64,000 nucleotides of DNA from Marinomonas atlantica (GTDB taxonomy: Bacteria > Pseudomonadota > Gammaproteobacteria > Pseudomonadales > Marinomonadaceae), in assembly GCF_001639725.1 (NCBI RefSeq), contig NZ_LTAW01000004.1:124001-188000 (forward strand). The letters run 5' to 3'. The position numbers and the translations under genes are program-made. The notes under the pieces were generated by a model. It was not told the origin of the DNA and did not search any database. It saw only the letters and a program-made list of their open reading frames with translations. Below, piece after piece: positions 37,340-48,427 of the stretch; positions within the stretch are counted from its first letter, which is position 1; each line of letters opens with the position of its first letter.

Positions 37340-40300
37340 TTAACGATTCTCTTGCGTGTTAGTTAATTGTTCGAGTTTAGCTTCTTCGTCTTGCTGTGTT
37401 TTTTCAGCAGCCGCTAACTCCTGTTGCAATGATTCAACCTCAGGGTCTGCTGCCAGCAGCCGCTTTAGTTTATTAACTTGTGCTTTGGCGAGTGCCGCGG
37501 CCACTTTTTGTTTCTTCAGGCGCTCTTTGAACTCAGCGCTTTGCTCGTTTGCTTGGGCTACGGGCTCTGCGCTCGCAGTGCCATTCTGAAGGGCATGCTC
37601 TAGCTCATCAGCATGAGCTTTGGCTTTTTCAACTTGTTGCTCAAGACTAGAGGTGTCTTCAGAGTTCAGCTCTTTGGCTTTTGAGAGCGCTTTTTCCGCT
37701 TTTTTGAGTGACGCTTTGGCAATCGCTGCGTCAATTTTAAGCTTACGAGTTGCATCTTCGTCTGTGGCCTGAGCTTTGCTTTTGGCAGGTTCGGGTGTCA
37801 CAGGCACATCTAATGCTGCAAGTTGCGCCTCGGCGTCTTTGAGTGTTTTTTCAAATTCAACCGCTTTACCTTGAAGCTCACTGTTTTGCGGGTCTTCTGC
37901 TAATTGTTTTTGAATCTTTTTAAGTTTGGTGCTGGCCAACGCAACATCCACTTTGGCTTTTTTGTAGTCATCGGACATGGTTGGCTTTTTAGCCGGTGGT
38001 GTGTCGGGTGCCGGATTGTTATCGAGGGATGACAAGCGAGCTTCAGCTTCTTTTAAAGCTTTTTCGAAATCGGCCGCTTTGGTTTTTAGCACTTCGTTAT
38101 CGGCATCATCTGCAAGCTGCTTTTGGATTTTTTTTAGTTTGGTGCTCGCAAGCGCAACATCGACTTTGGCTTTCTTGTAGTCGTCTGACATAGCCGGTTT
38201 TACAGCTGGCGTAGCATTATCTGCGAGTGCAGTATTGTGCTGTGCAAAACGAGATTCAGCCTCTTTGAGATCTTTTTCAAACCCAGCAACTTTGGCTTTT
38301 ATTTCTGCATTGTCAGGGGCTTCAACTAATTGCTTCTGAGCCTTTTTTAATTTCGTACTGGCAAGCGCGACATCGACTTTGGCTTTCTTTGCCTCATCGC
38401 TAAGCACAGGTTTCGACCCTGTTGCAGGTTTTGTGTTGTTACCGCCTAGTTTTTCAAAGGCTTCTTGGGCAGTTTTAAGATCTGCTGAAAAGCCTGAAAC
38501 TTTGGCTTTAAGTTCGGTGTTATCTGGATCTTCTGCAAGCTGTTTCTCTGCCTTTTTCAATTTAGTGCTGGCGAGAGCAACATCGACTTTGGCTTTTTTA
38601 GCCTCATCGCTCATAGCTGGAGCCGTGGCTTTTTTAGTCGGTGCAACAGGAGTACTGGCAACTTTTGTTTCCAGTTCACTGATGTCTTTTTTGGTTTCGT
38701 CTACTTGAGTTTGCAGTGCACTGATTTCTTCCGTGTGTTCTTTTTCTTGTGCTTCAAGTAATGCCTTTTCTAATTTTTTAAGTTTCGCTTTGGTAATGGC
38801 TAAATCTATTTTAGCTTTTTTAGCTGCTTCATCTACCGCAGGTGCTGCAGGCGTTGGTGCTTCTGGCGCTGGCTTAGCAGGTTTTTTGGCGGCAGGTTTA
38901 GCAGAAGCGCTTTGTCGTGCTAAACGCTTAGCTTCTTTTTCAGCGGCTTCGGCTTCTTGACGCGCTTTACGCGCCTCAAAGCGTTGCTTCGCAATGTCTG
39001 ACTTAACAGCGGCTTCGCGTGCTTCACGGATTTCCGATTTGCTGTGACGGTAGTACTGAACCAACGGAATGCTGCTAGGGCAGACGTAGGAACAAGCTCC
39101 GCACTCAATACAGTCGAATAGATTGTAGTGTTCGGCTTTTTCATGTTCTTGGCTTTTCGCAAACCACAGCAGCTGTTGTGGCAACAGGCTAGCTGGACAC
39201 GCTTGTTCACACATGCCACATCGGATACACGCTTGCTCAGGGGCTGGCTGAGGCAGCTCTTTTTTCGTGGCCGCCAAAACGCAGTTGGTGGTTTTGACAA
39301 CAGGAACGTCACTGCTGTCTAGAGTAAAGCCCATCATCGGCCCCCCCATGACAAGACGAGTGAGTTTTTTATCTTGTAAGTCCGCATAGTCAAGCAAATG
39401 GCTGATCGGTGTGCCAAGCAAGACTTCTACGTTTTGCGGTGCTTTAAGCGCATCGCCTGTGAGCGTTGTGAAACGAGAAATGAGAGGGCGACCATGTTTA
39501 ATGGCTTCATAAACGGCCACACAGGTGCCAACGTTTTGACACAAAATGCCGATGTCTGCAGGGTATTGTCCACTCGGTACTTCTTTTTCAGTCAGCAATT
39601 GGATCAATTGCTTTTCGCCACCGGATGGGTATTTGGTCGGTACAATTGCGACTTGAATAGAGCTTTGACGCTCTTTTAAAAGCTTTTCTAAAGCAGCAAT
39701 GGCCGTTGGCTTATTGTCCTCAATACCGATAACAACATGCTTGGCTTCGACCAAATGTTGCAAAATCTCAATGCCAAGTATCAGCTCAAGTGTCTTCTCA
39801 CGGATCAGCATGTCGTCCGCGGTAATGTAGGGTTCACACTCAGCAGCGTTAATAATGAAGTGGGTTAGTGGGTGCTTGTGCGCACCTTGCAGCTTAACTT
39901 GGGTTGGAAAGCCAGCACCGCCCATGCCGATGATGCCTTTCTCAGCTAAAAAGGCCAGTACATCAGTTTTGCTAATATCACGCCAGTTTTCTAGAGGTTC
40001 CAGCTCAATCCACTCATCCGCTTGGTCTGGCGTCAGAATGATACACATGTCGCTTAGCCCAGATGGGTGGGCGACAGGGCGAGATTCAATTGCACTGACT
40101 TGACCCGAAGTAGGGGCGTGCAGAAAGCTCGATAAGAAACCATTATTAATGGCAATCGCTTGGCCTTTCTGAACACGATCACCAACATTGATTAATGGGC
40201 GTGATGCTTGGCCAATGTGTTGCCCTAGAGGCAGAACCAGCTCACCTGGCAAGCTTGGTTTGCCTAACGGCAATGCCAGTGACTGCGCTTTATTTTCCGG

Positions 40301-40354
40301 TGGATGAATGCCGCCATGAAATGCATATACGGGAGGATTAGACTGCTTAGCCAT
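37340..40354 (-). CDS. rnfC: Rnf/Rsx complex subunit C with long repeat tail
   Basis: 1004 residues, well beyond E. coli RsxC (about 740). Residues ~1-450 are the conserved core: RnfC N-terminal barrel, the Rossmann-like NADH/FMN region with IGMGGAGFPTQVKL, SLBB-like part, then two 4Fe-4S clusters (CIRCGMCEQACP and CIECGACSYVCP). The remaining ~500 residues are Ala/Lys/Glu-rich and contain seven repeats beginning near residues 506, 581, 651, 722, 793, 863 and 940, most opening with a DxxKKAKVDVALASTKLKK-type helix. The middle four are almost identical. NADH (or ferredoxin in other lineages) oxidation is the known core role; the tail is probably an extended helical, possibly coiled-coil, arm. 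Plus-strand open frames here are shadows. Confidence 0.95.
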   Translation of the reverse strand: MAKQSNPPVYAFHGGIHPPENKAQSLALPLGKPSLPGELVLPLGQHIGQASRPLINVGDRVQKGQAIAINNGFLSSFLHAPTSGQVSAIESRPVAHPSGLSDMCIILTPDQADEWIELEPLENWRDISKTDVLAFLAEKGIIGMGGAGFPTQVKLQGAHKHPLTHFIINAAECEPYITADDMLIREKTLELILGIEILQHLVEAKHVVIGIEDNKPTAIAALEKLLKERQSSIQVAIVPTKYPSGGEKQLIQLLTEKEVPSGQYPADIGILCQNVGTCVAVYEAIKHGRPLISRFTTLTGDALKAPQNVEVLLGTPISHLLDYADLQDKKLTRLVMGGPMMGFTLDSSDVPVVKTTNCVLAATKKELPQPAPEQACIRCGMCEQACPASLLPQQLLWFAKSQEHEKAEHYNLFDCIECGACSYVCPSSIPLVQYYRHSKSEIREAREAAVKSDIAKQRFEARKARQEAEAAEKEAKRLARQSASAKPAAKKPAKPAPEAPTPAAPAVDEAAKKAKIDLAITKAKLKKLEKALLEAQEKEHTEEISALQTQVDETKKDISELETKVASTPVAPTKKATAPAMSDEAKKAKVDVALASTKLKKAEKQLAEDPDNTELKAKVSGFSADLKTAQEAFEKLGGNNTKPATGSKPVLSDEAKKAKVDVALASTKLKKAQKQLVEAPDNAEIKAKVAGFEKDLKEAESRFAQHNTALADNATPAVKPAMSDDYKKAKVDVALASTKLKKIQKQLADDADNEVLKTKAADFEKALKEAEARLSSLDNNPAPDTPPAKKPTMSDDYKKAKVDVALASTKLKKIQKQLAEDPQNSELQGKAVEFEKTLKDAEAQLAALDVPVTPEPAKSKAQATDEDATRKLKIDAAIAKASLKKAEKALSKAKELNSEDTSSLEQQVEKAKAHADELEHALQNGTASAEPVAQANEQSAEFKERLKKQKVAAALAKAQVNKLKRLLAADPEVESLQQELAAAEKTQQDEEAKLEQLTNTQENR
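37500..38850 (-). repeat. Tandem ~210-bp repeats encoding the RnfC tail
   Basis: Seven repeat units start near minus-strand codons at 38839, 38614, 38404, 38191, 37978, 37768 and 37537, spaced 225, 210, 213, 213, 210 and 231 bp. The four units between 38614 and 37768 share long near-identical blocks, including the plus-strand segment ACATCGACTTTGGCTTT at several sites, a sign of recent duplication and possible length variation. Confidence 0.85.
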
Positions 40355-40950
40355 TAGTTAGTAACCTCCGTTTGACGATCTGAGGCAATGATGTGTGCAG
40401 GCGCGATGCCCACACCTTGTGGTTTTTCCCACGACCAAGTACGTGATGTCACGCCAACTTCAACCATATCAATACAATCTACAGGACAAGGCTCGACACA
40501 TAGATCACAGCCCGTACATTCATCTGAAATAACGGTGTGCATTTGTTTTGCAGCACCCAGAATAGCGTCCACAGGACATGCCTGAATACATTTGGTGCAG
40601 CCAATACATTCGTCTTCACGAATAACAGCTACTTTCTTAATAGGCTCTTCTGCTTCACCGCCATCTAACGGTATTGCTTCCACATCAAGCAAATCAGCTA
40701 ATGCTTGAACTGTGGTCTGGCCACCCGGAGGGCAGCGGTTGATGGCTTCGCCATTAGAAATGGCTTCCGCATAAGGGCGGCAACCAGGATGACCACATTG
40801 GCCACACTGTGTTTGTGGCAAAATGGCGTCTATTTGGTCAACAATCGGGTCCCCTTCCACATGGAAGCGAACGTTAGCGTAGCCAAGGATGGCACCAAAT
40901 ACGAGAGCAAGTGCAACTAGAATGCCGACGGCGAGTAATACAGTAAACAT
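40354..40950 (-). CDS. rnfB: Rnf/Rsx complex iron-sulfur subunit B
   Basis: 198 residues. N-terminal hydrophobic helix (about 3-24), then the [16 protein letters not shown] 4Fe-4S motif and two ferredoxin-type motifs [16 protein letters not shown] and [16 protein letters not shown]. It is the electron entry/relay subunit. It overlaps rnfC by one base. Confidence 0.96.
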   Translation of the reverse strand: MFTVLLAVGILVALALVFGAILGYANVRFHVEGDPIVDQIDAILPQTQCGQCGHPGCRPYAEAISNGEAINRCPPGGQTTVQALADLLDVEAIPLDGGEAEEPIKKVAVIREDECIGCTKCIQACPVDAILGAAKQMHTVISDECTGCDLCVEPCPVDCIDMVEVGVTSRTWSWEKPQGVGIAPAHIIASDRQTEVTN

Positions 40951-40959
40951 AAGCGGCTC

Positions 40960-41541
40960 CTAGATTTGTACCAGACCAGTGAAGCCCATAAATGCCAATG
41001 CCATTAGGCCTGCGGTAATCATACCGATAGCAGAGCCTTTAAAGACAACGGGCACATCAGCCACGTTAATACGCTCACGCATGGCAGAAAACAGCACCAA
41101 GACAAATGAGAACCCCACCGCTGCACCAAAACCATAGAGGATTGATTCAACAAAGCCATTCTGTTTAGAGGTATTTTGCAGTGCGACACCTAAAACAGCA
41201 CAGTTGGTCGTAATCAAAGGCAGAAAAATACCCAGTACGCGATAAAGTAGCGGACTGGTTTTGTGTACAACCATTTCTGTAAATTGCACCACAACGGCGA
41301 TTACTAGAATGAAAGAAATTGTTTTTAAATACTCAAGCCCAAATGGCTCAAGAATAAATTCGAACGTAAGGTAACTACATAAGCTCGATAGCGTCAGCAC
41401 GAACGTTGTCGCCATGGCCATGCCAATAGAGGTTTCTAGCTTGCTAGAAACGCCCATAAAAGGGCAGAGGCCAAGAAATTGTACTAATACAAAGTTGTTT
41501 ACCAGTATGGTACTGACGAGTATTAAGAGATATTCGGTCAT
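40960..41541 (-). CDS. rnfA: Rnf/Rsx electron transport complex subunit A
   Basis: 193 residues, six membrane segments. [23 protein letters not shown] and [14 protein letters not shown] mirror RnfE and supply the paired Cys for the intramembrane iron cluster. First gene of rnfABCDGE-nth on the minus strand; the 239 bp upstream (41542-41780) separate it from metG on the same strand and should contain its promoter. Confidence 0.96.
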   Translation of the reverse strand: MTEYLLILVSTILVNNFVLVQFLGLCPFMGVSSKLETSIGMAMATTFVLTLSSLCSYLTFEFILEPFGLEYLKTISFILVIAVVVQFTEMVVHKTSPLLYRVLGIFLPLITTNCAVLGVALQNTSKQNGFVESILYGFGAAVGFSFVLVLFSAMRERINVADVPVVFKGSAIGMITAGLMALAFMGFTGLVQI

Positions 41542-41723
41542 CTCGCGTCCAATAAATACAGTGGGTGTTTATGGATAAAAAGAGCAGCCGTCCAAAAAAG
41601 TTCGGCTAAGCGTAACTATACCAAGCTGCTTATAACTAACAAGACTAAAGCGCCACCTAATCTAGTTTATTTTAGAATATGAATAGCACGCAGCAAGTAT
41701 AAAATTTTCTAATCACTTAACGT

Positions 41724-41759
41724 GATAACACCGCCCACAGGGGAGTGAACGGTGTTATC
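41724..41759 (-). terminator. Hairpin between metG and rnfA (possible terminator)
   Basis: GATAACACCG (41724-41733) and CGGTGTTATC (41750-41759) are exact complements with a 16-base loop, 21 bases past the metG stop. No strong T-run follows on the minus strand, so it may be a weak terminator or an mRNA-stabilising stem. Confidence 0.55.
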
Positions 41760-41780
41760 AGTGCTCAATGATCAAGCCGC

Positions 41781-43826
41781 TTACATGACGCGTTGGCCGG
41801 GCTTAGCTCCATCATGCGGTTCAAGTAAATAGATCTCTTCGCCGCCAGGTCCTGCCGCTAAAACCATGCCTTCTGATAAACCAAATTTCATTTTACGTGG
41901 CGCTAAGTTAGCCACCATGATCGTTAGCTTGCCTTCTAGGTCTTCTGGTTTGTAGGCGGACTTAATGCCAGAGAATACCGTGCGCGTTTCACCGCCAAGG
42001 TCTAATGTCAATTTCAAAAGCTTGTTGGCTTTCTCAACGTGTTCGGCTTTGGCAATTTTCGCAATACGCATGTCTACTTTAGCGAAATCATCGAAAGTAA
42101 TTTCTGTCGCGATCGGTTCTTTGCTCAGCTCAGTCTCTTCAGCTGGCGTAGATTCAGCGGCTGGTGTTTCTTTGGCCGCTTCTTCTTTGCCTTCTTCGAT
42201 CATTGCATCAATTTGTGCCGCTTCAATACGCGGCATCAAGGCTTTGAATTTGTTTACAGTCTTGCCGAAAAGAAGCTCGACACGGTTGTCCCATGTCAGT
42301 TCTTTGTTTAAGAAACCTTCGGCATCGGCCACCATGTCAGGCATAACCGGTTTCAGGTAGGTAGCTAAAATAGCGAATAGATTGAGTGACACAGTACAGA
42401 TCTCTTGAACCTGAGGCAAAGTGTCTTCGCTTTTCGCTTTTACCCAAGGCTCTTCATCAGCAATGTAGGTGTTAGCTATGTCTGCAAGACGCATGATTTC
42501 ACGCATTGCCTTGCCGTATTCACGCGTTTCGTAAAGATCGGCGATCAGATCACCCGCATCGATGAATTCTTGAATCATGGCTTCTTGCGCAGGTGCTGCT
42601 TGCAATTGACCATCAAATTTCTTGTTAATAAAGCTGGCGGTACGGCTGGCAATGTTTACGACTTTGCCAACCACATCAGAGTTCACACGCTGTACGAAAT
42701 CTCCAAGGCTAAGATCGATGTCGTCGACACGAGAGTTTAGTTTGGCAGCAAAATAATAGCGTAGGTATTGAGGATCTAAGTGGTTCAAGTAAGTACGTGC
42801 TTTGATAAATGTGCCACGTGACTTAGACATTTTTTCACCGTCAACGGTGACATAACCATGTGCATTGACTGCGGTTGGCGTACGGTAACCCGCGCAATCT
42901 AACATCGCTGGCCAGAACAAAGCATGGAAGTTAATGATGTCTTTGCCGATGAAGTGATAAAGCTCAGCGTCAGAATCTTTGTTCCAGTAGTCGCCAAATT
43001 CTAAGCCTTCAGTACGATCACAAAGATTTTTGAAGCTCGCCATGTAACCAATTGGCGCATCTAGCCATACGTAGAAGTATTTACCTGGTGCATCAGGAAT
43101 TTCAAAACCAAAGTAAGGTGCGTCACGACTAATGTCCCATTCATGCAGCTCAGAATCCAGCCATTCAGCTAGTTTGTTCGCGACTTGGTCTTGGAGTGTG
43201 CCGCTACGCGTCCACTTTTGTAAGAAGGCTTGGTACTCAGGCAGTTTGAAAAAATAGTGCTCAGATTCTTTTTCAACCGGTGTCGCACCCGAGTAAACCG
43301 AACGCGGGTTGATCATTTCCATCGGCGTGTACGTTGCAGAGCAGACTTCACAGTTATCGCCATACTGGTCTTCGGCCTTACATTTAGGGCAGGTGCCTTT
43401 AATAAAGCGATCCGCTAGGAACATTTCTTTTTCAGGGTCATACGCTTGAGTAATTGAGCGCACAGAAATTTTGCCATTATCACGACATGCTTTATAGATG
43501 GCTTCAGAGAACTCACGGTTTTCTGGAGAGTGGGTCGAGTAATAATTGTCATAGCCAATGCCGAAATCTTTGAAGTCTGCCATATGTTCTTGGCGTACAC
43601 CTTCAATCAACTCTTCGGGCGTAATGCCGTTTTGATCGGCCTTGATCATAATCGCAGTGCCATGTGCATCGTCGGCACAGACTGCTGTACATAGATTGCC
43701 GCGAAGTTTTTGGAAGCGAACCCAAATGTCAGTTTGTATGTGTTCCAGCATATGACCCAAGTGAATAGAGCCGTTGGCATAGGGAAGGGCACTGGTAACT
43801 AGAATTTTTCGTTGCGATTGAGCCAT
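41781..43826 (-). CDS. metG: Methionyl-tRNA synthetase
   Basis: 681 residues. The HIGH-type motif is in [18 protein letters not shown] in [11 protein letters not shown], and the zinc knuckle in [17 protein letters not shown]. The C-terminal ~110 residues (from [16 protein letters not shown]) form the EMAP/Trbp111-like tRNA-binding and dimer domain. It charges tRNA-Met. Its upstream region, shared divergently with apbC, has an 8-bp inverted repeat (43870-43877 with 43893-43900) in the metG leader. Confidence 0.97.
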   Translation of the reverse strand: MAQSQRKILVTSALPYANGSIHLGHMLEHIQTDIWVRFQKLRGNLCTAVCADDAHGTAIMIKADQNGITPEELIEGVRQEHMADFKDFGIGYDNYYSTHSPENREFSEAIYKACRDNGKISVRSITQAYDPEKEMFLADRFIKGTCPKCKAEDQYGDNCEVCSATYTPMEMINPRSVYSGATPVEKESEHYFFKLPEYQAFLQKWTRSGTLQDQVANKLAEWLDSELHEWDISRDAPYFGFEIPDAPGKYFYVWLDAPIGYMASFKNLCDRTEGLEFGDYWNKDSDAELYHFIGKDIINFHALFWPAMLDCAGYRTPTAVNAHGYVTVDGEKMSKSRGTFIKARTYLNHLDPQYLRYYFAAKLNSRVDDIDLSLGDFVQRVNSDVVGKVVNIASRTASFINKKFDGQLQAAPAQEAMIQEFIDAGDLIADLYETREYGKAMREIMRLADIANTYIADEEPWVKAKSEDTLPQVQEICTVSLNLFAILATYLKPVMPDMVADAEGFLNKELTWDNRVELLFGKTVNKFKALMPRIEAAQIDAMIEEGKEEAAKETPAAESTPAEETELSKEPIATEITFDDFAKVDMRIAKIAKAEHVEKANKLLKLTLDLGGETRTVFSGIKSAYKPEDLEGKLTIMVANLAPRKMKFGLSEGMVLAAGPGGEEIYLLEPHDGAKPGQRVM

Positions 43827-43869
43827 TATGAATAAGCCTGCTGGAAATAAAGTGTAAGCGAATAAACGA

Positions 43870-43900
43870 CGCTCCGTGTCGTTGAAAGTTAAACGGAGCG
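43870..43900 (-). repeat. Hairpin in the metG leader
   Basis: CGCTCCGT (43870-43877) and ACGGAGCG (43893-43900) are exact complements with a 15-base loop, 44 bases upstream of the metG start. It could be a leader-RNA stem; I see no T-box or other known riboswitch. Confidence 0.35.
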
Positions 43901-44054
43901 AATTGTCTGTATTAATATAAACGCGACATTATAAGTGGACGTGCTTAACGTGCAAGCTTAAGGCTTGCTTTTCCGCATTTTGCCCCCACAATCGGCTTCA
44001 TCGAAAGAACATATGAATAAGTAGACGCTTAAAAGTCTATTCCTAGGAGAAAAC

Positions 44055-45116
44055 ATGTCTGTATCACCTCAGGTGTTAGCGCAACTGTCAGCGTTAGTCG
44101 ACCTTAACACGAACAAGCCTTACGGCGATGTTTGGCAAGTGGAAGAAAATGCATCCGGTTTGGCAGTTATTGCTACGTTACCTTACCATGCACAAACGGA
44201 ACGTGATGCGCTGCAGCTGCGTATTGAAGAAGTGTTGGGGCAAAGTGTTACCTTGGTGCTTCAGCAAGATGTAAAAGCTGCGTCTACGCAAGGCGCTGCT
44301 GCGAGCATGAACGGCGTTAAGAACATTATTGCCGTCGCTTCAGGAAAAGGGGGCGTTGGTAAATCAACGACCACGGTGAACCTTGCACTAGCGATGGCCC
44401 GTGAAGGCGCAAAAGTCGGAATTTTAGATGCGGACATTTACGGCCCTAGTCAAGGTCTGTTGTTAGGCTTTGCGGGTGATACTCGTCCAGGTGTGCGTGA
44501 TGAAAAATTCTTTGTGCCGCCTATGGCGCATGGTCTTCAAGTCATGTCGATGGCGTTTCTTACGACCAGCGAAACCCCCATGGCGTGGCGTGGCCCTATG
44601 GCTACTGGTGCGTTAATGCAAATTCTAACGCAAACGCACTGGGACGATTTGGACTACTTGTTTGTGGACATGCCGCCGGGTACAGGTGATATTCAGCTAA
44701 CGTTGTCACAAAAAGTGCCTGTTGCAGGCTCAGTTGTGGTAACGACGCCGCAGGATATTGCGTTGCTGGATGCTCGTCGTGGTATCGAGATGTTTAACAA
44801 GGTGAATATTCCTGTTCTGGGTGTTGTTGAAAATATGTCGACACATATTTGTTCAAACTGTGGCCATGCAGAAGCAATTTTCGGTGAAGAAGGTGGTAAG
44901 GCATTGGCCGCGGAATACGGCGTAGAAGAACTGGGTAAATTGCCGTTAAGCTTGTCGATTCGCAAGCTGGCTGATGCCGGTAAGCCTACAGTGTTGAGTG
45001 AGCCTGATTCTGATACTGCGATGATTTATCAGTCGATTGCGCGCAAGGTTGGTGCTACTCTTGCGGCCCGTTCTGAACAGTTCTCAATGCCGACAATCGG
45101 CATGAGTGATGATTGA
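44055..45116 (+). CDS. apbC: Iron-sulfur cluster carrier protein ApbC (Mrp)
   Basis: 353 residues. An N-terminal MIP18/DUF59-like domain precedes the P-loop ATPase with a deviant Walker A ASGKGGVGKSTTTVNLALA. The conserved CxxC that holds a bridging 4Fe-4S cluster is in HICSNCGHAEAIFG. It carries Fe-S clusters to apoproteins. Divergent from metG, a conserved arrangement. AGGAG lies before the ATG. dcd follows by 8 bp. Confidence 0.96.
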   Translation: MSVSPQVLAQLSALVDLNTNKPYGDVWQVEENASGLAVIATLPYHAQTERDALQLRIEEVLGQSVTLVLQQDVKAASTQGAAASMNGVKNIIAVASGKGGVGKSTTTVNLALAMAREGAKVGILDADIYGPSQGLLLGFAGDTRPGVRDEKFFVPPMAHGLQVMSMAFLTTSETPMAWRGPMATGALMQILTQTHWDDLDYLFVDMPPGTGDIQLTLSQKVPVAGSVVVTTPQDIALLDARRGIEMFNKVNIPVLGVVENMSTHICSNCGHAEAIFGEEGGKALAAEYGVEELGKLPLSLSIRKLADAGKPTVLSEPDSDTAMIYQSIARKVGATLAARSEQFSMPTIGMSDD

Positions 45117-45124
45117 GGTAAACC

Positions 45125-45709
45125 ATGCGATTGTGTGATCGTGACATTATCCAAGCACTAGACGATGGTGTCATTTCCATTGAACCCCGCCCTGATAACA
45201 GTGTTATCAGTGGTGTCTCTTGTGATTTGCGCCTAGGGAACTCATTTCGAGTATTTCAAGGGCATCCTGCGCCTTTCTTAGATCTAAGTGGCCCAAAAGC
45301 AGATTTAAATGCCGCTATCGAGTCCGTAATGAGTGAAGAAATTATTGTCGATGCAGACAAACCTTTCTTTATTCATCCTGGTGAGTTGGCGTTGGGGGTG
45401 ACAATGGAATCGGTCACTTTACCTGATCACTTAGTAGGCTGGTTAGATGGGCGTTCTTCTTTGGCGCGATTAGGGCTAATGGTTCATGTCACTGCGCACC
45501 GGATTGACCCGGGTTGGAGTGGTGGTATTGTTCTAGAATTCCTCAATGGAGGTAAATTACCTATTGCGTTGCGACCTGGAATGACCATTGGTGCGATCAA
45601 TTTTGAAACCATGTCTGGCCCTGCGGATCGTCCATACAATAAACGTGATAATGCTAAGTACCGTGGGCAAAACTCTGCTGTGGGAAGTCGAATTAGTGGC
45701 GATCAGTAA
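45125..45709 (+). CDS. dcd: dCTP deaminase
   Basis: 194 residues, the family's standard length. [20 protein letters not shown] and [15 protein letters not shown] carry the catalytic Glu and nucleotide contacts. It converts dCTP to dUTP for dTTP synthesis. GAGGTAAACC at the end of apbC supplies the ribosome-binding site. Confidence 0.96.
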   Translation: MRLCDRDIIQALDDGVISIEPRPDNSVISGVSCDLRLGNSFRVFQGHPAPFLDLSGPKADLNAAIESVMSEEIIVDADKPFFIHPGELALGVTMESVTLPDHLVGWLDGRSSLARLGLMVHVTAHRIDPGWSGGIVLEFLNGGKLPIALRPGMTIGAINFETMSGPADRPYNKRDNAKYRGQNSAVGSRISGDQ

Positions 45710-45752
45710 GAGTTTTAGCTAGTCTATCGGGATGAAAGTGGTCAAAAAACAT

Positions 45753-45804
45753 ACAGATGTCGTAAATGCGCAGCTTAACGGCGGTATTCGGCATCTGTTT
45801 TTTC
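45753..45804 (+). terminator. Probable terminator after dcd
   Basis: ACAGATG (45753-45759) pairs with CATCTGT (45792-45798), with further imperfect pairing inside and TTTTTT at the 3' edge. Long loop, so moderate confidence. Confidence 0.55.
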
Positions 45805-45871
45805 GGTCATAGGGCTACTTTCTCTGGTGCAATTCATAGAATAATAACCACATTCAGTTAAGGAGTACTTT

Positions 45872-47068
45872 ATGTCTCAACCGTCTAACCGTGGCGTCGT
45901 ATACAAAGGCCCAGGCAAAGTCGCTGTAGAGTCTATCCCTTTCCCAGAGCTAGCGCTTGGTGATCGTAAATGTAACCACGGTGTTATCCTGAAAGTTCTT
46001 ACAACTAACATTTGTGGTAGTGACCAGCACATGGTTCGTGGTCGTACTACTGCTCAAGAAGGTTTGGTTCTTGGCCACGAAATCACGGGTATTGTCCTTG
46101 AAAAAGGTGGCGATGTTGAATTCCTAAATGTTGGTGACATCGTATCTGTACCATTTAACATCGCTTGTGGTCGTTGCCGTAACTGTAAAGCTGGCATGAC
46201 TGGTATCTGTCTTAATGTAAACGGCGACCGTGCGGGTGCTGCTTACGGTTACGTAGATATGGGCGGCTGGGTCGGTGGTCAGTCTGACTACGTAATGGTT
46301 CCTTACGCAGACTTTAACCTATTGAAATTCCCTGATGCTGACCAAGCAAAAGAGAAGATCCAAGACCTTACACTATTGTCTGATATCTTCCCGACTGGTT
46401 TCCACGGCTGTGTAACAGCAGGTGTTGGCCCAGGTTCTACTGTATACATCGCAGGTGCAGGCCCAGTAGGTCTAGCAGCAGCGGTTTCTGCTCAGCTTCT
46501 AGGTGCAGCTTGTGTCATCGTTGGTGATATGATCGAAGATCGTCTAGCTCAAGCACGTAGCTTTGGTTGTGAAACAATCGACCTACGTGAAGAAGGCGAC
46601 ATGGAAGACAAACTAGAAGTCATTCTAGGTGAGCGTGAAGTTGATGCATTTGTTGACTGTGTAGGTTTTGAAGCACACGGTTGTGGCTGTAACGCTGGTA
46701 AAGAAGCACCAGCGACAGTACTTAACTCTGCAATGACAATCACTCGTGCGGGTGGCCAAATTGGTATCCCAGGTCTTTACGTGACTGATGATCCAGGTGC
46801 AGAAGACGAAGAAGCGAAAGTAGGTGCACTAAGCATGCGCTTCGGTTTGGGTTGGGCTAAGTCTCACTCTCTTCACACTGGTCAGTGTCCAGTAATGAAG
46901 TACCACCGTGCCCTAATGCAAGCGATTCTTTTCGATAAAGTTAAGATTGCTGACGCTGTAAACGTACAAATGATCTCTCTTGATCAAGCTCCTCAAGGTT
47001 ACGCTGACTTTGATGGCGGCGCTGCGAAGAAATTCGTTATGGACCCACATGGTGAGTTCGTAGCGTAA
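45872..47068 (+). CDS. fdhA: Glutathione-independent formaldehyde dehydrogenase
   Basis: 398 residues, zinc-dependent MDR dehydrogenase. Catalytic zinc region TTNICGSDQHMVRGR and VLGHEITG; structural zinc lobe CGRCRNCKAGMTGIC; NAD-binding GAGPVGLAAAVSAQLLGA. The pattern (including the FPTGFHGCVTAGVGPG stretch) matches Pseudomonas FdhA, which oxidises formaldehyde to formate with NAD+ and no thiol cofactor. Codon use (TCT, GGT, CGT, CTA) suggests strong expression. It stands alone between two terminators. Formaldehyde could come from demethylation of methylated osmolytes, an inference not shown by the window. Confidence 0.94.
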   Translation: MSQPSNRGVVYKGPGKVAVESIPFPELALGDRKCNHGVILKVLTTNICGSDQHMVRGRTTAQEGLVLGHEITGIVLEKGGDVEFLNVGDIVSVPFNIACGRCRNCKAGMTGICLNVNGDRAGAAYGYVDMGGWVGGQSDYVMVPYADFNLLKFPDADQAKEKIQDLTLLSDIFPTGFHGCVTAGVGPGSTVYIAGAGPVGLAAAVSAQLLGAACVIVGDMIEDRLAQARSFGCETIDLREEGDMEDKLEVILGEREVDAFVDCVGFEAHGCGCNAGKEAPATVLNSAMTITRAGGQIGIPGLYVTDDPGAEDEEAKVGALSMRFGLGWAKSHSLHTGQCPVMKYHRALMQAILFDKVKIADAVNVQMISLDQAPQGYADFDGGAAKKFVMDPHGEFVA

Positions 47069-47090
47069 TTTACGCTTCGCTCTAGCTGTA

Positions 47091-47121
47091 AAAAAATGCC
47101 ACGCTTAGCGTGGCATTTTTT
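47091..47121 (+). terminator. Intrinsic terminator after fdhA
   Basis: AAAAAATGCCACGCT and AGCGTGGCATTTTTT are complementary arms with a very short loop; strong stem and T-run, 22 bases after the stop. Confidence 0.92.
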
Positions 47122-47168
47122 ATGTGCGCAAGGTAACTCTGCGGTTTTCGTAGATAGCAAGAAAATAT

Positions 47169-47191
47169 AATTTGTTATATTATAACAAATT
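47169..47191. promoter_or_regulatory. Zur box upstream of the COG0523 metallochaperone gene
   Basis: AATTTGTTATA-T-TATAACAAATT is a perfect 23-bp palindrome with an 11-1-11 layout. It contains GTTATANTATAAC, the core of the zinc-uptake-regulator (Zur) operator consensus known in gammaproteobacteria. It lies 31 bases before the COG0523 gene, so zinc-replete repression is the expected control. Confidence 0.85.
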
Positions 47192-47221
47192 AATGGTAGT
47201 TAGCGTTTAGTAGCAACGTAA

Positions 47222-48253
<1,032 letters not shown>

Positions 48254-48283
48254 GACGTTTTTAAGGCTTCATCTTGCTGGCGC

Positions 48284-48317
48284 GTGACATGGCATAGAAT
48301 GTCACTGGCGCGTTTTT
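48284..48317 (+). terminator. Possible terminator after the COG0523 gene
   Basis: GTGACAT (48284-48290) and ATGTCAC (48299-48305) pair exactly; TTTTT follows at 48313-48317 after a GC spacer. It lies between the metallochaperone stop and the acyl-CoA dehydrogenase start. Confidence 0.5.
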
Positions 48318-48427
48318 GTTATTTAACTTGCTTCGATATGTTATTGAGAGAAGAACGCTTTTCGACAACGCTTAAGGGCATGTTGTTAAACAATCTTTTT
48401 TATAAAAATAATATTGAGGTGAGTACC

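Noticed and set aside
37500..38850. CRISPR array or mobile-element repeats
   Set aside because: The ~210-bp units are fully coding and in frame in rnfC, without spacers or terminal inverted repeats.
37977..38960. Several plus-strand frames rich in Ser, Ala and Phe
   Set aside because: Antisense shadows of the repetitive Lys/Ala/Glu codons of rnfC.
47169..47191. Terminator or transposon end
   Set aside because: A single-base centre and lack of a T-run, plus the match to the Zur core, make an operator the better reading; a separate strong terminator already follows fdhA.
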